From JAMXLO01 sp963776505 (GTDB taxonomy: Bacteria > Pseudomonadota > Alphaproteobacteria > Acetobacterales > Acetobacteraceae): 64,000 nt of DNA. Made by a program: the position numbers and the translations under genes. Below, in pieces: positions 1 through 10,081 of this stretch (within the stretch, counting starts at the first letter, position 1; each line of letters begins with the position of its first letter). Under the pieces are notes generated by a model. That model did not search any database. It worked only from the letters and a program-made list of their open reading frames with translations, and was not told the origin of the DNA. The stretch lies in the NCBI GenBank assembly GCA_963776505.1, contig CAVZNH010000055.1, positions 1-64,000 of the forward strand, given 5' to 3'.

Positions 1-1
1 C

Positions 2-235
2 CAAATTACTGGCGCCTGGTTCTACCTGGGGCTGTTGACAGCATGGATCTGGAGCGCCGCCTTGAGCCAACTCAGGGCGAGAGACAACGAGCGAGAACAC
101 AATTTCCGCCGCGCCGGCATGAGCGCAGAGAATCAACGGCCAAGCCGCTCGCAAGCACTATCGCTAATCCTTCCTCAACGCCCCTGCGCCTATTCTTCGG
201 TGCGTGGACATCACCGTCTGTATCTGCACGCGTGA
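2..235 (+). CDS. Possible C-terminal end of a membrane protein, cut by the window edge
   Basis: An open frame enters from the left edge. It starts with a hydrophobic stretch (ITGAWFYLGLLTAWIW) followed by a charged tail (QLRARDNERE), which resembles the last membrane helix and cytoplasmic tail of a polytopic protein. Given the glycosyltransferases that follow, an O-antigen ligase or polymerase is conceivable, but nothing specific is recognised. The frame runs 32 bases into the next gene, and frameshifts are common here, so the true end may lie earlier. Confidence 0.25.
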   Translation, partial: QITGAWFYLGLLTAWIWSAALSQLRARDNEREHNFRRAGMSAENQRPSRSQALSLILPQRPCAYSSVRGHHRLYLHA

Positions 236-1115
236 CCGCCCGCGCTATCTGCGAGACTGTCTGAACGGGCTGTCGCCCCAGACGGTTGGAGCCGGACTGT
301 TCGATATCCTGGTGGTGGACAGCGCCTCCTGCGGCCAGGCACCCGTGCAGATCGCGCATCTGGTGGCCGCATCCCAACGCACGGATGGTGCGTGTCGAGC
401 GCTCCGGCGTCAGCCTTGCCCGCAACGTGGGCGCAGACGCCGCGGCACCTTCATCGCCTACATCGACGACGATGCGATACCGACGCGACTGGGTCGCACG
501 GATCCTGGGTCATCGGGGAGGGCGACCCCGCCGGCTCTGATCGGCGGACAAATCTTGCCGCAGTGGGAGGCGCCCCTGCCGGCGTGGTGGCCCCCCATCT
601 CCGCGGCTCTTTGTCGATTATTGAGCCCAAGGACAGGGGGAATACCGCAGCGCGGACCTGCCGGCCTGGAGCCGTACGGCGCGAACATGATGTGTATCTC
701 CCGATGCTGGCGGTTGGCGGGTTCGGGCAAGTAGCGGTCGCGTCGGCGATACGCTGCTGTCCGACGAGGAAGTGCAGTTGGCCTGGCGCCTTCAGGCGGC
801 AGGTTACTCGGCGCGGTACGACTCGCGCATCGTCGTGCAGCATCAAATCCAGGCGGTCCGGCTGACGCCGGGCTGGCTGCTGTCGCGTCTCTACTGGCAG
901 GGCGTGTCCGCTGTGCTGACCCGGCGGCTGCTCGGCATCCGCCGCGGTCTGGCGTGAACTGCCGCGCAGGTTCGCGGTTGCCGTCCTGTTGGCGCCTGTC
1001 GGGTTGGTGCCGCGCCACAGCCCGTGGCTGGTGGCTGCCGATGGCGTCTCGCATACGCGGCGGGCTTCGTCGGTCCGCGCTCGGCCGCAGCCTCGTGCGG
1101 CGAGAGCTCGCGTGA
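204..1115 (+). CDS. Family 2 glycosyltransferase, frameshifted
   Basis: Probably a cytoplasmic GT-A enzyme that adds a sugar to a surface polysaccharide. From a GTG start the product reads DITVCICTRDRPRYLRDCL, the usual GT2 nucleotide-binding N-terminus. After a frame change comes SGVSLARNVGA, and then the metal-binding acidic motif AYIDDDA. Later pieces (GGQILPQWE, LLSDEEVQLAWRLQAAGYS) also match GT2 enzymes but lie in different frames; at least five single-base shifts are needed. The C-terminal part (RRFAVAVLLAPVGLVPRHS) continues past an apparent stop near 957 and ends in RSLVRRELA. Its TGA overlaps the GTG of the next gene, as expected in an operon. The motifs are intact, so sequence error is likelier than a true pseudogene. 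Confidence 0.72.
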
Positions 1116-1967
1116 AGCTATATTGCTGGCGGGGTGAGGCGCGGAACTTCGGCGACGAGCTGAACCCGCTGCTTTGGCCGCGGCTGCTGCCCGGTCTGTT
1201 CGACGACGATCCTTCCGCCCGTTCCTCGGCATCGGCTCGGTCCTCGAGCGCGCCATCCACCGGGGTGGTCAAGCTGGTCGCCGGCGCCGGCTATGGCGGC
1301 TATCAGCCCCGCAAGCTGGATGAGACCTGGCGCATCCACTGGGTCCGCGGGCCACGCACCGCGAGATTGCTCGGGTTGCCAGCAGCGTGCGGCCTGGCGA
1401 CCCGGCGATGCTGTTCCCGGGCCGTTGCGGCGGAGGCCAATCGATCGGCTTCATGCCGCATTTCGAAAGCCTGACGGGCGCGTGGGCTGAGGCGGCCGCC
1501 GGGCCGGCATCGCACTCATTGATCCGCGCGGCGATCCCGCCGAGATCATCGCGGCGATCGGCTGCTGCCGACTCCTGCTGACCGAGGCGATGCACGGCGC
1601 GATCGTGGCCGACGCGATGCGGGTGCCTGGGTGGCGCTTCGCCCACTGGTCGCGGTGCATCGTGCAAATGGCTGGACTGGGCAGGCGCACTGGACCTGCA
1701 GGTCCGCTTCCGGCCCCTGGCCGCCTCGTCGCTCTCCGAGTGGCTGCACGCTTCCCGCTGGCCGACCCGGCGCGGCCATCATCTGCTGCATCGTGCACGC
1801 CCCATCTGGATCGCTGCCGCGGTTCATCGAGCAGCGCCGCGGTCACTCGCTGCCGCCGCTGCGCAACGCCGCAGCTTTCCGCCGCGGCGGCGCTCGATCG
1901 CTGCCGGACACGCATGCTGGAGCGCATCGACGCGCTGCGGCGCGATCCGTGGCCACTGCGCACCTAG
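1112..1967 (+). CDS. Polysaccharide pyruvyl transferase family protein, frameshifted
   Basis: Members of this family move pyruvate from phosphoenolpyruvate onto sugars of exopolysaccharides or secondary polymers. The GTG start overlaps the stop of the upstream glycosyltransferase. The N-terminus VKLYCWRGEARNFGDELNP is typical (short beta strand, then N-x-GD). Further family-like blocks are IHWVRGPRTARLLGL, IGFMPHFES and LLTEAMHGAIVADAMRVPW, the last matching the conserved ExxHG region. These blocks occupy several frames, so four or more single-base shifts are implied between about 1230 and 1800. The last frame ends RIDALRRDPWPLRT. The pairing with glycosyltransferases suggests it decorates the same surface glycan. 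Confidence 0.68.
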
Positions 1968-2047
1968 GGATTGGCACCCTTCCACCTTGCGTCTTCGCGG
2001 CAATTCCGCGTAGCACCGGTCGGGCTGCCACGGAGCGTCCGCCGCCT

Positions 2048-3753
2048 ATGTCCCGCTATCCTGACCACGCGAACCCCGACCTGCTGGAGCGCATCCCGCT
2101 CAGCGCGGGTGGTACTGGACGTGGGATGCACCACCGGGGCGCTCGGCGCGGCCTATCGGCGATACAACCCCCGCGCGCGGCTGCTCGGCATCGAAAGGAT
2201 CCCAAGGCGCCGGGATGGCGACGCAGCGGCTGGATGAGGTGGCGGTGGTGGATGTCGAGAACGATCCGATGCCGTTCGCGCTGGAGCGTCCGCTCGATTG
2301 CATCATCTATGGCGACGTGCTGGAGCACCTGCCCGATCCATGGCCGGTGCTGCGCCGCCACGCCGAGGCGCTGAGCGACGATGGCGCCATCCTGATCTGC
2401 GTGCCGAACATGGAGCACTGGAGCTTCGCCGATCGGCTGCTGCGCGGGACCTGGAAATATGAACCGAGCGGCCTGCTGGATGAGACGCATCTGCGCTGGT
2501 TCAGCCTGGAGACAATGCGCGAAGGGCTGGAGGCGATGGGCCTCGTGCCGCATGAAGTCAGGCCGCGCATATTCGATGCTGCCAGCGCGAGGCCTTCGCC
2601 GACGAGATCGCGCCGGCGCTACAAGGCTCGGCGTCGATCCGCAGCCTACGCGCAGCGGGCAGCGCCGCTGCAATTCGTCTGGCGCGTTCGCAAGCGCCGC
2701 GTCCGCTAATTGCGTGTCTCGGCAACATGCTGGAACCGGTCGGCGGCGTGTCGCATGTGCGCGTCGTCTATCCACTGCAGGCGATGCGCACCGACCCGCG
2801 GTGATGACCCGCTCGTAACCGGCGGCGAGATCGAGGTGCCAGGCACGACACGCCGCGTATATTCGTGCTGCACCGGCCCACACTGTCGGGCGATCGGGGT
2901 GCCGGTGTGCTCCGCGATCTGCTGCCGATGGCTGGGTGATCGTCACGGAGTTCGACGACCATCCCGACCACTTCGGCATGCTCAATGCGGACGAGGAACT
3001 CGCGTTCCGCGGCGTGCATGCGGTGCAGACCAGCACGCCGGCGCTCGCCGCGATCCTGCGCACCTCAATCCCGAGGTCGCGGTGTTCCCCAACATCATCC
3101 GCAGGCTGCCGGATGTGCGCAATTTCGTTGACCCGCAGGCGTGACATTGTTCTTCGGTGCGTTGAACCGCGAGCGGGACTGGGCGCCGCTGATGCCGGTA
3201 CTCAACGCGGTGGCGGAGAAGGCGGGCGAACGGCTGCGCTTTCGCGTGGTGCACGATCAGGAGTTCTTCGACGCGCTGCACACGCCGCACAAGCAGTTCA
3301 CGCCGACCTGCGACCACGACACCTACCTGGCGCTGCTCGGGCAGTGCGAGATCTCGCTCATGCCGCTGGCGATACGCCATTCAATCGCGCCAAGTCGGAC
3401 CTGAAGTTCATCGAGGCCGGCGCCTGCCGCGTGGCGTCGCTGGCGAGCCCCGTCGTCTATGGCGACAGTATCGAGGATGGCCGCACCGGCCTGCTGTTTC
3501 CAATGCCGGAGAAGTGCGCGATCGGCTGCTGCGCCTGGTGGCGATGCCGGAACTTGCGCGCGACCTGGGCGATGCGGCGCGTCACTACGTCGCCGGCGAG
3601 CGCATGCTGGCCTATCAGGTGGAGCCGCGGATCGCCTGGTACCGCTCGCTCTGGGCGCGCCGCGTGGAGCTGACCAGCGCTCTCTATGCCCGGCTGTTGG
3701 AGTTGCCGCTGCTGGCCGACGGCGCACCCGTGGACATGGGCACGCTGCCATGA
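2048..3753 (+). CDS. SAM methyltransferase-glycosyltransferase fusion, frameshifted
   Basis: Two enzyme modules lie in succession without a credible new start between them. The first, about residues 1-200, is a class I SAM methyltransferase: motif I reads VVLDVGCTTGALG, followed by DCIIYGDVLEHLPDPWPVL and AILICVPNMEHW. The second, from about residue 225, begins ISVSATMLEPVGGVSHVRV and contains IVTEFDDHPDHF, VAVFPNIIRRLP, a beta-strand run VTLFFGALNRERDW, and IEAGACRVASLASPVVY with GRTGLLF, which is typical of GT-B glycosyltransferases. Four or more single-base shifts break the frame. A linked methyltransferase and glycosyltransferase could cap or modify a surface polysaccharide chain; that role is inferred from context. 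The stop overlaps the next ATG as ATGA. Confidence 0.72.
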
Positions 3754-4115
3754 CATTCGATGCCGCGAGACTCTCGAGCTGCTACGCACGACCACGGAGG
3801 TAGGCATCCACGCCGGCGAGGAACCGGGTGCGCCCGGTCACCATCTGGATTGCCGTGGTCGACGACGCGGTTTTCGTGCGTTCGGTGCGTGGCCCGCGAG
3901 GAAAGTGGAACACCGCCGCGCGCGCCGATGGCCGCGCGACGCTGGAGGTCGATGGTCGGCAACTCCCGGTTAAGATCACGCCGCCGATGAGTGACGCGGC
4001 GACGTTGGAGGCTGTCAGCCAAGCCTTCCTGACCAAGTACACGGCCAGTCCGTATGCCAAGTCGATGGTCGCTCCCGAGACGCTGCCCACGACCCTGCGG
4101 CTAAATACGGCGTAA
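3750..4115 (+). CDS. DUF2255 family protein, frameshifted
   Basis: A small protein of about 120 residues starting at an ATGA overlap with the preceding fusion gene. After the start (MTFDAARL) the frame shifts twice, at about 3775 and 3828, and then reads VTIWIAVVDDAVFVRSVRG, RGKWNTAARADGRATLEVDG and later AFLTKYTAS. This matches the small DUF2255 family, which has a split-barrel-like look (W, VRS-RG and W-aa positions). No biochemical role is known for the family. It converges on the dioxygenase gene, with only a few bases between the stops. Confidence 0.6.
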
Positions 4116-4119
4116 GGCT

Positions 4120-4866
4120 TCAGGGAGCGTCAGCGCGGAACGGCGCGACCAGAACATCGCGGAACCCCGGCTCCGCCGGATCGATCGGCTCTACCGGCGT
4201 CACCCCGTGCATCACCCGGTGATCGTCCACCCACGCCGCATCGCACGGTTCAGCCAGCGTAAAGCTGCCAAGATCGCGCCCATCCGCACCACGGATCGAG
4301 GTGACGCCGCTCTGGATGTTGCGCCGCCCGATCAGCAGCACCAGCACGTAGTCCACGCCGTCACGGTGCATGCCTTCCGGCGTCGGCTGCCCCGCCGCGC
4401 CACTGCGCGCCTCGATGCGGAACTGATGCACCTCGATATGCCAGTCGCGCGTCGGCGCCAGACGCTCGAATAGGGCTCGGCAGGTGGCCAGGATCGCCGT
4501 CATGCTCGGCCCGTCGGCGATCTCGGGCAGCACCGGGTCGAACCAGCGCGCGATGCCGCCATTCAGCGGGTTGTAGTCGCGGCTTTGGTAATGTGGCTGG
4601 TTCGGCTTGCGGTGGATCGGCTCGCCGCTGCGTGCGCCGAACGCGGCATGACGACGCTTCCGGTAGCGGCCGCCGTCCGCCATGTAAGTGTCGAGGCCAA
4701 GATCGTCCCAGCTCGCCGCAAACGCCGGCCGTCCGCCATCGACCGAACAGCGCGCGCATCTCCGGCCCATGCACAAAGGCAAAGCCCTCGCCCGCGATTG
4801 CGGCGGCAGCTGCTTCATGGCTGCCTCGTCAGCCGAGACCTGGCGCACAGCGACCATCCGTCCCAT
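4120..4866 (-). CDS. 2OG-Fe(II) dioxygenase family protein (PF10014-like), one frameshift
   Basis: Probably a 2-oxoglutarate and Fe(II) dependent hydroxylase of the family that includes free amino-acid hydroxylases such as isoleucine 4-hydroxylase. Visible family blocks are SWDDLGLDTYMADGGRYRKR, PHYQSRDYNPLNGGIARWF, then GMHRDGVDYVLVLLIGRRNI, which carries the H-x-D iron ligands, and DDHRVMHGVTPV with the distal histidine; FRDVLVAPFR follows. The proposed start is the ATG at 4866 (MGRMVAVRQVSADEAA). One single-base shift near 4810-4830 then restores AAIAGEGFAFVHGPEMRALF, and a further one lies near 4735. It overlaps the 3' end of the MscS gene. The substrate cannot be read from sequence. Confidence 0.74.
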   Translation of the reverse strand: MGRMVAVRQVSADEAAMKQLPPQSRARALPLCMGRRCARCSVDGGRPAFAASWDDLGLDTYMADGGRYRKRRHAAFGARSGEPIHRKPNQPHYQSRDYNPLNGGIARWFDPVLPEIADGPSMTAILATCRALFERLAPTRDWHIEVHQFRIEARSGAAGQPTPEGMHRDGVDYVLVLLIGRRNIQSGVTSIRGADGRDLGSFTLAEPCDAAWVDDHRVMHGVTPVEPIDPAEPGFRDVLVAPFRADAP

Positions 4867-7030
4867 CGGTTGTAGACTGATCCCAGCTCTGCGAACCGCT
4901 TCTTCATGCGCCGATTGAACTCGCGCTGCACGTTCCAACGCCCGAAATCCGTGCAGACCACTTGGCCGGCGATTGTCGCCGATGCGCCGTCCAGCCTGTC
5001 CACGCCCCAGAGTTGCAGATCGCTCAGCATCCGCGCCGAGAAATCCGCGTCCTCGCGCATACCGGTCACGATATCCTCCAGCACATCCAAACCCGGTCGG
5101 TGTCCTCGTCCGCCGCGACGCTGACCGAAACCGATGCGTTGCCCAGCCCGCGGTTCACGTTGGTCACCGTCGTCACCGAGCTGAACGGGATGAGGTGCAC
5201 CGAGCCATCGCCCGCGCGCAGCCGGATGATCCGGACCGAGAGGTTCTCCACGGTGCCGGTCAGACCGGCGACGGTGACCGTGTCGCCGACCTGCATCGCG
5301 TTCTCCAGCAGCAGGAAGATGCCGGTGATGAGGTCTCGCACAAGGTCTGCGAGCCAAAGCCGATCGCCACGCCGACGATGCCGGCGCCGGCGAGCAGCGG
5401 GCCGATGTTCACGCCGATCTCGGACAGCACCATCATGCCGCCGACGGCCACGATGGTGATTGACAGCGTGGTCGCAGCAGCGGCAGCAGTGTCCGTAGCC
5501 GCGCCGAGCGCGCCGCCTGCGCCTCGCGGGCCAGCATGGCGAGATGGCGCTCGATCGCCGCGTTGACCGCCTCCCACACCGCCACCGCCAGCAGCACGGT
5601 GACCGCAAGGTCGAGCAGGCTGGACAGCAGGCGGCGGCCAAGCGTGCTGACCGCCAGCCAGTCGAAGGCGCCAAGGCCCCAGAGCTGCACCAGCGCAATC
5701 GCGGCGATACGAAGGATCAGGCGCACGCGCGATGCTGGCCATCGCAGGATGATAGAGCGCGAGGCGCGCCTCGATGCCCGGATAGCGTGACGCCCTGTCC
5801 GGCCGCGCGACATCGCGCGGTCAGCCGCCGAGGAGACGATCTGCGGGAGCCTCGCAGGACATCACCACGACAATGCTGCCGACGTAGCGCAGCATGTTCG
5901 CGTAGCCGTGCTGCACCTCGATCGCCCAGGCCAGCCACAGCCCCGCCAGCAGCATCAGTGTCAGCCAGTGCCAGATGCGCGCCAGCCAGTTGCGCAGCGC
6001 CGCGACAGGGCGACTTGTGCCCTCCGGCGCGCGCAGCATCCGCCGCACCGTTCTTCGCTGCTGCAGCACGATGATCGCGAGGAAGACTTGTCGACGAGGC
6101 CGCCGCCTTCAGCAGCGCGTCATGTGCGGTGTCCGACAGGCCGAGCAGCGACCCCACCTCGGCGCCGCATACCGAACACGCTGACCACAGCGATGCGGCT
6201 GGTCCAGCGCATGGCGTAGGCGGCCGCATTGTCGTCATCGTCAGCATGCGAAGGCGCGGCTGCGGGCAAGAACATGGCCCGCGCGCGCAAAGGATGGCGG
6301 CGCAGAGCGCGTAGGCGTCGATCACCGCGAGCAGCAAAGGCGGGGCGGGTCTCTGCCGCCGAGCAGGTCGCGGCGAGCAGATGGCCGGCGGCCAGAAAGG
6401 CGAGGACCGGCAGCAGTTCCAGGGCGCAGCGGCCAAGCATCCAGCGGCATGCGCCGCAGCAGGGTCAGCGCCGCGCAGCCGACGCCGGTGCGGCGGCTCG
6501 GTTTCGCCGCGCTCGGCGCGGACCTCGGCATCCTCGTCGGATCGGCGCGCCGCCATTGGGTGCCCGGCGCACCAGCGCCAGGATCGGCGCGCCACCGCGC
6601 GCGCATTGCCCAACCGACGGCGAGACTCGCGCCAGGACACGACGAGCGCCAGGCGGTGTCCAGCAGGATGTCGCTGCGCCCACGGCTCCGTGGCCATGAT
6701 GTGCAGCCAGCCCCACAGCGGCGGCACGCTGTGGATTGCGCCGAGGGTGGCGGTTGCCTCGCCGGAGAGGTGGTTGAGGAACCTGGAGCGCGCCGGCCAA
6801 CACCTCGGCGCCGAGACTGCCCGGGGCGATCGGGGACGGCAGTGCTGGGAGGGCGGCGGGCTGGCGGCTGGGCCTGCGCGATGGTCTTCAGGGTGCTGAC
6901 GAGCTGGTCGCGCTTCTGCGGGTCCTGCAGTACTTCGAGGGTGTGGCGCGCATCGTCAGGACTGACCTGGGCGTGAGCGTGCGGCGCGATGGCCAGCAGG
7001 CTGGCGAGGATCAGCGGGCGACAGCATCAT
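4815..7030 (-). CDS. MscS-family mechanosensitive channel, heavily frameshifted
   Basis: An inner-membrane channel that opens under osmotic stress. The reconstructed product of about 730 residues starts with a signal-like segment (LILASLLAIAPHAHAQ) and LEVLQDPQKRDQLVSTLKTI. A region of about five membrane helices follows (for example LARIWHWLTLMLLAGLWLAW, LILRIAAIALVQLWGLGAFD). The pore region reads MVLSEIGVNIGPLLAGAGIV and GVAIGFGSQ. The cytoplasmic beta domain is clear: LVRDLITGIFLLLENAMQVG, TGTVENLSVRIIRLR, then VHLIPFSSVTTVTNVNRGLG. The C-terminus REFNRRMKKRFAELG is standard. These parts lie in all three minus frames, so many single-base shifts are needed. The long N-terminal extension puts it among the larger MscS homologues. 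Confidence 0.75.
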
Positions 7031-7144
7031 GGCTCCAGACGACAGGAAGCGAGATTGGTCAACAAAATGGCAGCGCGCGGGCGGGTCCGCTCCTGCAAAT
7101 CGGCGTGGGTTGGGGTGGGGGGTCGGGCTCGCTATATCACCCCG

Positions 7145-7339
7145 GTGAAGACCTTCCTCGCCATCATGGTCGCCCTGCTGATGTTCGCCACCCTCGGCGT
7201 CCTGTTCGCCGGCTTGTTTGGCCTGGTACGCGGTGGCGGCGACCCGGCGCGGTCCAATCGGCTGATGCGCTGGCGTGTCATCCTGCAGGGCGCGGCGCTG
7301 CTGCTGTTCGCCCTGCTGATGACCTTGCTGAAGTCCTGA
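7145..7339 (+). CDS. Twin transmembrane protein with HIG1 domain
   Basis: A 64-residue inner-membrane protein with two hydrophobic helices (FLAIMVALLMFATLGVLFAG and VILQGAALLLFALLMTLL). They are separated by a short loop carrying RSNRLMRWRVILQ, the R-x3-Q type signature of the HIG1 family. Bacterial members are annotated as twin transmembrane proteins; mitochondrial relatives modulate cytochrome oxidase supercomplexes, so a role near the respiratory chain is plausible but unproven. The GTG start was chosen because KTFLAIM directly precedes helix one. It is divergent from the MscS gene and lies upstream of the electron transfer flavoprotein genes. Confidence 0.75.
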   Translation: MKTFLAIMVALLMFATLGVLFAGLFGLVRGGGDPARSNRLMRWRVILQGAALLLFALLMTLLKS

Positions 7340-7461
7340 TCCGGCGTTTGACAGGCTACCGGCCCCTGCATATGGTCCGCCGCCTCTATTGCAGGTGCGA
7401 ACAGGCGGGCAGTCCGGCCCGCTGGTGTGCAACATTCCTCGGAAGCGGCACGGTCCTCCCC

Positions 7462-8211
7462 ATGAAAATCCTGGTCCCGGTCAAGCGGGTGGTCGACTAC
7501 AACGTGAAGGTCCGCGTGAAGGCGGATGGCTCCGGCGTGGAGACCGCCGGCGTGAAGATGTCCATGAACCCGTTCGACGAGATCGGGGTGGAGGAGGCGG
7601 TCCGCCTCAAGGAAAAAGGCATCGCCACCGAGATCATTGCTGTCTCCATGGGCATGCCGCAGTGCTCGGAGACGATCCGCACCGCGCTCGCCATGGGCGC
7701 CGACCGCGGCATCCTGGTGGAGACCGATGTCGAGCTGCAGCCGCTCGCGGTCGCCAAGCTGCTGAAGGCGATCGCCGACAAGGAGCAGCCGAAGCTGATC
7801 ATCCTCGGCAAGCAGGCGATCGACGACGACATGAGCGCCACCGGCCAGATGCTGGCGGCGCTGCTCGGCTGGCCGCAGGGCACCTTCGCCTCGAAGGTGA
7901 CGATCGAGGGCGACGGCGATCACGGTGACGCGCGAAGTCGACGGCGGGCTGGAGACGGTGGCGCTGACCCTGCCGGCGATCGTCACCACCGAACTGCGGC
8001 TGAACGAGCCGCGCTATGCCTCGCTGCCCAACATCATGAGGGCGCGCAAGAAGCCGATCGACAACGTGAAGCCGGCCGATCTGGGCGTCGATCCGGCGCC
8101 GCGGCTGACCACGGTGAAGGTGGCGGAGCCGCCGAAGCGGAAGGCCGGCGTGAAGGTCGGCTCGGTCGCCGAGCTGGTGGCGAGCTGCGGACGGAAGCGA
8201 AGGTGATCTGA
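7462..8211 (+). CDS. etfB: Electron transfer flavoprotein subunit beta, two frameshifts
   Basis: Partner of EtfA; the FAD/AMP-containing heterodimer carries electrons from acyl-CoA and other dehydrogenases to ETF-ubiquinone oxidoreductase. The start MKILVPVKRVVDYNVKVRV is canonical, followed by MSMNPFDEIGVEEAVRLKE, ALAMGADRGILVETD, LIILGKQAIDDD and GQMLAALLGWPQGTFASKV. A single-base shift near 7915 breaks the frame, after which TREVDGGLETVALTLPAIVT and ELRLNEPRYASLPNIMRARK follow. A second shift near 8183 restores the normal C-terminus LRTEAKVI. Length after repair is the usual 249 residues. Only three bases separate its stop from etfA. Conservation across both breaks argues for sequencing errors. 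Confidence 0.93.
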   Translation: MKILVPVKRVVDYNVKVRVKADGSGVETAGVKMSMNPFDEIGVEEAVRLKEKGIATEIIAVSMGMPQCSETIRTALAMGADRGILVETDVELQPLAVAKLLKAIADKEQPKLIILGKQAIDDDMSATGQMLAALLGWPQGTFASKVTIEGDGDHGDARSRRRAGDGGADPAGDRHHRTAAERAALCLAAQHHEGAQEADRQREAGRSGRRSGAAADHGEGGGAAEAEGRREGRLGRRAGGELRTEAKVI

Positions 8212-8214
8212 CCG

Positions 8215-9146
8215 ATGACGGCACTGGTTCTGCTCGAATTCGACGCGTCCGGCATCAAGCAGCCGTCGCGCAGTGCGGTCGCCGCGGCCGCGAAGCTGGG
8301 CGAGGTGCATGCGCTGGTCGCCGGCAGCGGCGTGGATGCCGCCGCGCAGGCCGCGGCGAAGCTGCCGGGCGTGGCGAAGGTCCTGATCGCGGATGCGCCC
8401 GCGCTGGATCATCTGCTGGCCGAGCCGCTGCCGCGCTGCTGATCGCGTTGGCGCCGAACTACGACCATCTGCTGGCCGCCACGACCGCGGTCGGCAAGAA
8501 CATCATGCCGCGGGTCGCAGCACTGCTCGACGTGCAGCCGATCAGCGACATCGCCGACGTCGTGGACGCCGACACCTTCATCCGGCCGATCTATGCCGGC
8601 AACGGCATGGCAACGGTGAAGTCGGCGGACGGCAAGAAGGTGATCACCGTCCGCGCCGCCAGCTTCGATCCGGTGGCGGCGGAAGGCGGCAGTGCGCCGA
8701 TCGAGGCCGGTCGATCCCGACATGCCCGCGATGTCGCACTTCGTCTCGGCCGAGTTGTCGAAGAGCGAGCGGCCCGAGCTGACCGCCGCGCGGGTGGTGA
8801 TTTCTGGCGGACGCGGCATGCAGGCCGGCGATAACTTTAAGCTTTTGGAACCAATTGCCGATAAACTCGGCGCCGCGGTGGGGGCATCCCGTGCCGCGGT
8901 GGAACCGGCTTCAGTACCCAACGACTATCAGGTCGGGCAAACCGGAAAGATCGTCCGCCCCGGAACTTTACATTGCTGTCGGATTTCGGTGCCATCCAGC
9001 ATCTGGCCGGCATGAAGGACAGCAAGGTGATCGTGGCGATCAACAAGGACGAGGAAGCGCCCATCTTCCAGGTCGCCGACTATGGCCTGGTGGCTGATCT
9101 GTTTGCGGCATTGCCGGAGTTGGCAAAGGAACTGGAGCGCTCCTGA
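8215..9146 (+). CDS. etfA: Electron transfer flavoprotein subunit alpha, several frameshifts
   Basis: The FAD-binding subunit of ETF. MTALVLLEFDASGIKQPSRS starts a standard N-domain; after a shift near 8440 come LAPNYDHLLAATTAVGKNIM, LLDVQPISDIADV and FIRPIYAGNGMATVKS. After a further shift near 8705 come ARVVISGGRGMQAGDNFKLL, LGAAVGASRAAVE and VPNDYQVGQTGKIV, the signature FAD-binding region. Two more shifts near 8960-8990 lead to AIQHLAGMKDSKVIVAINKD and PIFQVADYGLVADLF. The product would be about 310 residues, as usual for the family. The next gene starts on the base after the stop, so etfB, etfA and the dehydrogenase are probably cotranscribed. Confidence 0.93.
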
Positions 9147-10076
9147 ATGAACGTCGAAGTCAAGCCGACGCCCGCCGGCGGTTCGCTGCTGGCGGAGCCG
9201 CCGGATATCGCGCGTATCGGCGTCGTGGGCGCCGGCCAGATGGGCAACGGCATCGCCCATGTCTGCGCGCTGGCGGGCCTGCCGGTCATGCTGCTCGACG
9301 TCAAGGCCGAGCCGCTCAAGAGGGCGATGGCGACGATCACCCGCAACATGGACCGTCAGGTCAACCGCAGCCTGATCTCGGCCGAGGATCGTGACGAGGC
9401 GCTGGCGCGAATCGCGACCACCACGGAATACGGGGCGTTCGGCGACGCCGATTTCGTGATCGAAGTCGGCGACCGAGAAGGAAGAGGTGAAGCGGGCGAT
9501 CTTCAAGCTGCTGACGCCGCATCTGAAACCGGCCTGCCTGCTGGCGTCGAACACCTCGTCGATCTCGATCACCCGGCTGGCGCGGCCACCGACCGGCCGG
9601 AAAAGTTCATCGGCATGCACTTCATGAACCCGGTGCCGGTGATGAAGCTGGTGGAGATCATCCGCGGCATCGCGACCGACGAGCCGACCTTCCAGGCGGT
9701 GCACGCGCTGGCCGAGCGGCTGCACAAGACCCCGGCGGTCGCCGAGGATTTCCCGGCGTTCATCGTCAACCGCATCCTTGTGCCGATGATCAACGAGGCG
9801 GTCTATGCGCTGTATGAGGGCGTGGGTTCGGTCGCCGGCATCGATATCTCGATGCAGCTGGGCGCGAACCATCCGATGGGACCGCTGGAGCTGGCGGACT
9901 TCATCGGGCTGGATACCTGCCTGTCGATCATGCAGGTGCTCTACGAAGGGCTGTCGGACAGCAAGTACCGGCCGTGCCCGCTGCTGGTGAAGTATGTCGA
10001 GGCCGGGTGGCTGGGGCGGAAGACCAACCGCGGGTTCTACGACTACACGGTGACGCCGCCGCGACCGACGCGGTAA
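9147..10076 (+). CDS. 3-hydroxybutyryl-CoA dehydrogenase, paired frameshifts
   Basis: Oxidises 3-hydroxyacyl-CoA with NAD+ in beta-oxidation or butanoate metabolism. After a short extension the Rossmann motif reads IGVVGAGQMGNGIAHVCALA. The HCDH signature FIGMHFMNPVPVMKLVEII and the C-terminal block DFPAFIVNRILVPMINEAV are intact, and the end GWLGRKTNRGFYDY is normal. Between about 9467 and 9585 the frame is shifted and then restored; the alternative frame reads EEVKRAIFKLLTPHLKPACL and LASNTSSISITRLA, exactly the expected sequence. The open frame is therefore continuous but wrong over about 40 residues. It abuts etfA, a sensible electron-acceptor partner. Confidence 0.9.
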   Translation: MNVEVKPTPAGGSLLAEPPDIARIGVVGAGQMGNGIAHVCALAGLPVMLLDVKAEPLKRAMATITRNMDRQVNRSLISAEDRDEALARIATTTEYGAFGDADFVIEVGDREGRGEAGDLQAADAASETGLPAGVEHLVDLDHPAGAATDRPEKFIGMHFMNPVPVMKLVEIIRGIATDEPTFQAVHALAERLHKTPAVAEDFPAFIVNRILVPMINEAVYALYEGVGSVAGIDISMQLGANHPMGPLELADFIGLDTCLSIMQVLYEGLSDSKYRPCPLLVKYVEAGWLGRKTNRGFYDYTVTPPRPTR

Positions 10077-10081
10077 GGGCG

